A DNA stretch of 6,593 nucleotides, taken from the NCBI GenBank assembly GCA_020845495.1, contig JADLFM010000082.1:1-6593 (forward strand), read 5' to 3'. This DNA comes from Chloroflexota bacterium. GTDB taxonomy: Bacteria; Chloroflexota; UBA6077; JACCZL01. A program made the position numbers and the translations under genes. The notes under the pieces were generated by a model. It was not told where the DNA came from and searched no databases. It was given only the letters and a program-made list of their open reading frames with translations. Positions 6,273 to 6,593 of this stretch are shown one piece after another (position 1 is the first letter of the stretch; every line of letters begins with the position of its first letter).

Positions 6273-6593
6273 TCAGCCGACCGTGGGCGCCACCTGCACC
6301 TGTGCAAGCTCCACCATTGCCTCCGGGAGCCAGAACGTCATTCCCATCTCGCGAAGCATTGTGATCCCTGTCGAGAATTCTTCGCGAGCCTCATCATGAC
6401 GGCCGAGCTGGTGGTGCAGCTTGCCGAGACTGCGATGGCGGTGGGCCTGGAGCGGGCGCATCTCCAGTTCAGTCGCCAGTGCGAGCGCCCGCTGTCCCGC
6501 CTCGAATGCCAGCTCATGCTCGGCGAGACAGTAGTGGGCGTCCGAGATGTCGGCCAGGATGCGCCCCAGGCGCGCAGCAGCTTCGAGGATCTC
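6273..6593 (-). CDS. C-terminal part of a TPR protein, probably a cyclase/ATPase/TPR regulator
   Basis: The last 106 residues and stop codon of a gene that begins beyond the right edge. The sequence is helical with TPR-like repeats: ...ISDAHYCLAEHELAFEAGQRALALA... and then SLGKLHHQLGRHDEAREEF, where the GRHDEA turn is typical of TPR motifs. The end, ITMLREMGMTFWLPEAMVELA, closely recalls the C-termini of large bacterial proteins that combine a class III cyclase, an AAA-type ATPase and TPRs. An ATG inside this stretch (6459-6461) would give only 62 residues, but the frame and the TPR pattern continue upstream of it, so it is internal. The tail differs from that of the intact cyclase protein in this window, so it would be a different subtype. 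Identification as a cyclase is inference, because only the tail is visible. Confidence 0.75.
   Translation of the reverse strand, partial: EILEAAARLGRILADISDAHYCLAEHELAFEAGQRALALATELEMRPLQAHRHRSLGKLHHQLGRHDEAREEFSTGITMLREMGMTFWLPEAMVELAQVQVAPTVG

Overview
The window is GC-rich (low-to-mid 60s percent by eye) and almost entirely coded on the minus strand. Chained class III cyclase / signalling ATPase / TPR proteins, a secreted tandem rhodanese and a CaiB-type CoA transferase fit a high-GC free-living bacterium. Chloroflexota (Thermomicrobia-like) or Actinomycetota are my best guesses. No rRNA, tRNA or other marker settles this, so it is inference.

Layout, left to right. Bases 1-482 hold the N-terminal 160 residues of a CaiB/BaiF family CoA transferase, which starts at a GTG with a good ribosome binding site and runs off the left edge. 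Upstream of it (581-627) is a plausible sigma-70-type promoter with a perfect 10-bp palindrome and a 9-bp direct repeat, so this gene may be repressor-controlled. Bases 825-1851 look like a decayed zone: a broken membrane-protein gene that may be DUF3592-like, a plus-strand relic of an IS630-type transposase, and the first 29 codons of a second cyclase gene that ends abruptly where the transposase relic begins.

Bases 1868-4528 encode an intact 886-residue multidomain signalling protein: a class III adenylyl cyclase with every catalytic residue present, an NB-ARC/AAA-like ATPase, and a TPR-like C-terminal half. Upstream of it, past a strong hairpin (4829-4863), is an exported 310-residue tandem-rhodanese sulfurtransferase (4878-5810). 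A 462-base gap with little recognisable content follows. The right edge (6273-6593) carries the last 106 residues of a TPR protein that resembles the tail of another cyclase/ATPase/TPR regulator.

How the genes relate: the intact cyclase protein, the truncated copy 16 bases downstream of it, and the TPR tail at the right edge point to local duplication of one regulator family followed by insertion and decay. The rhodanese and the CoA transferase have no evident functional tie to the cyclases. I see no phage, CRISPR or defence module, and I do not see a convincing new multi-gene system.
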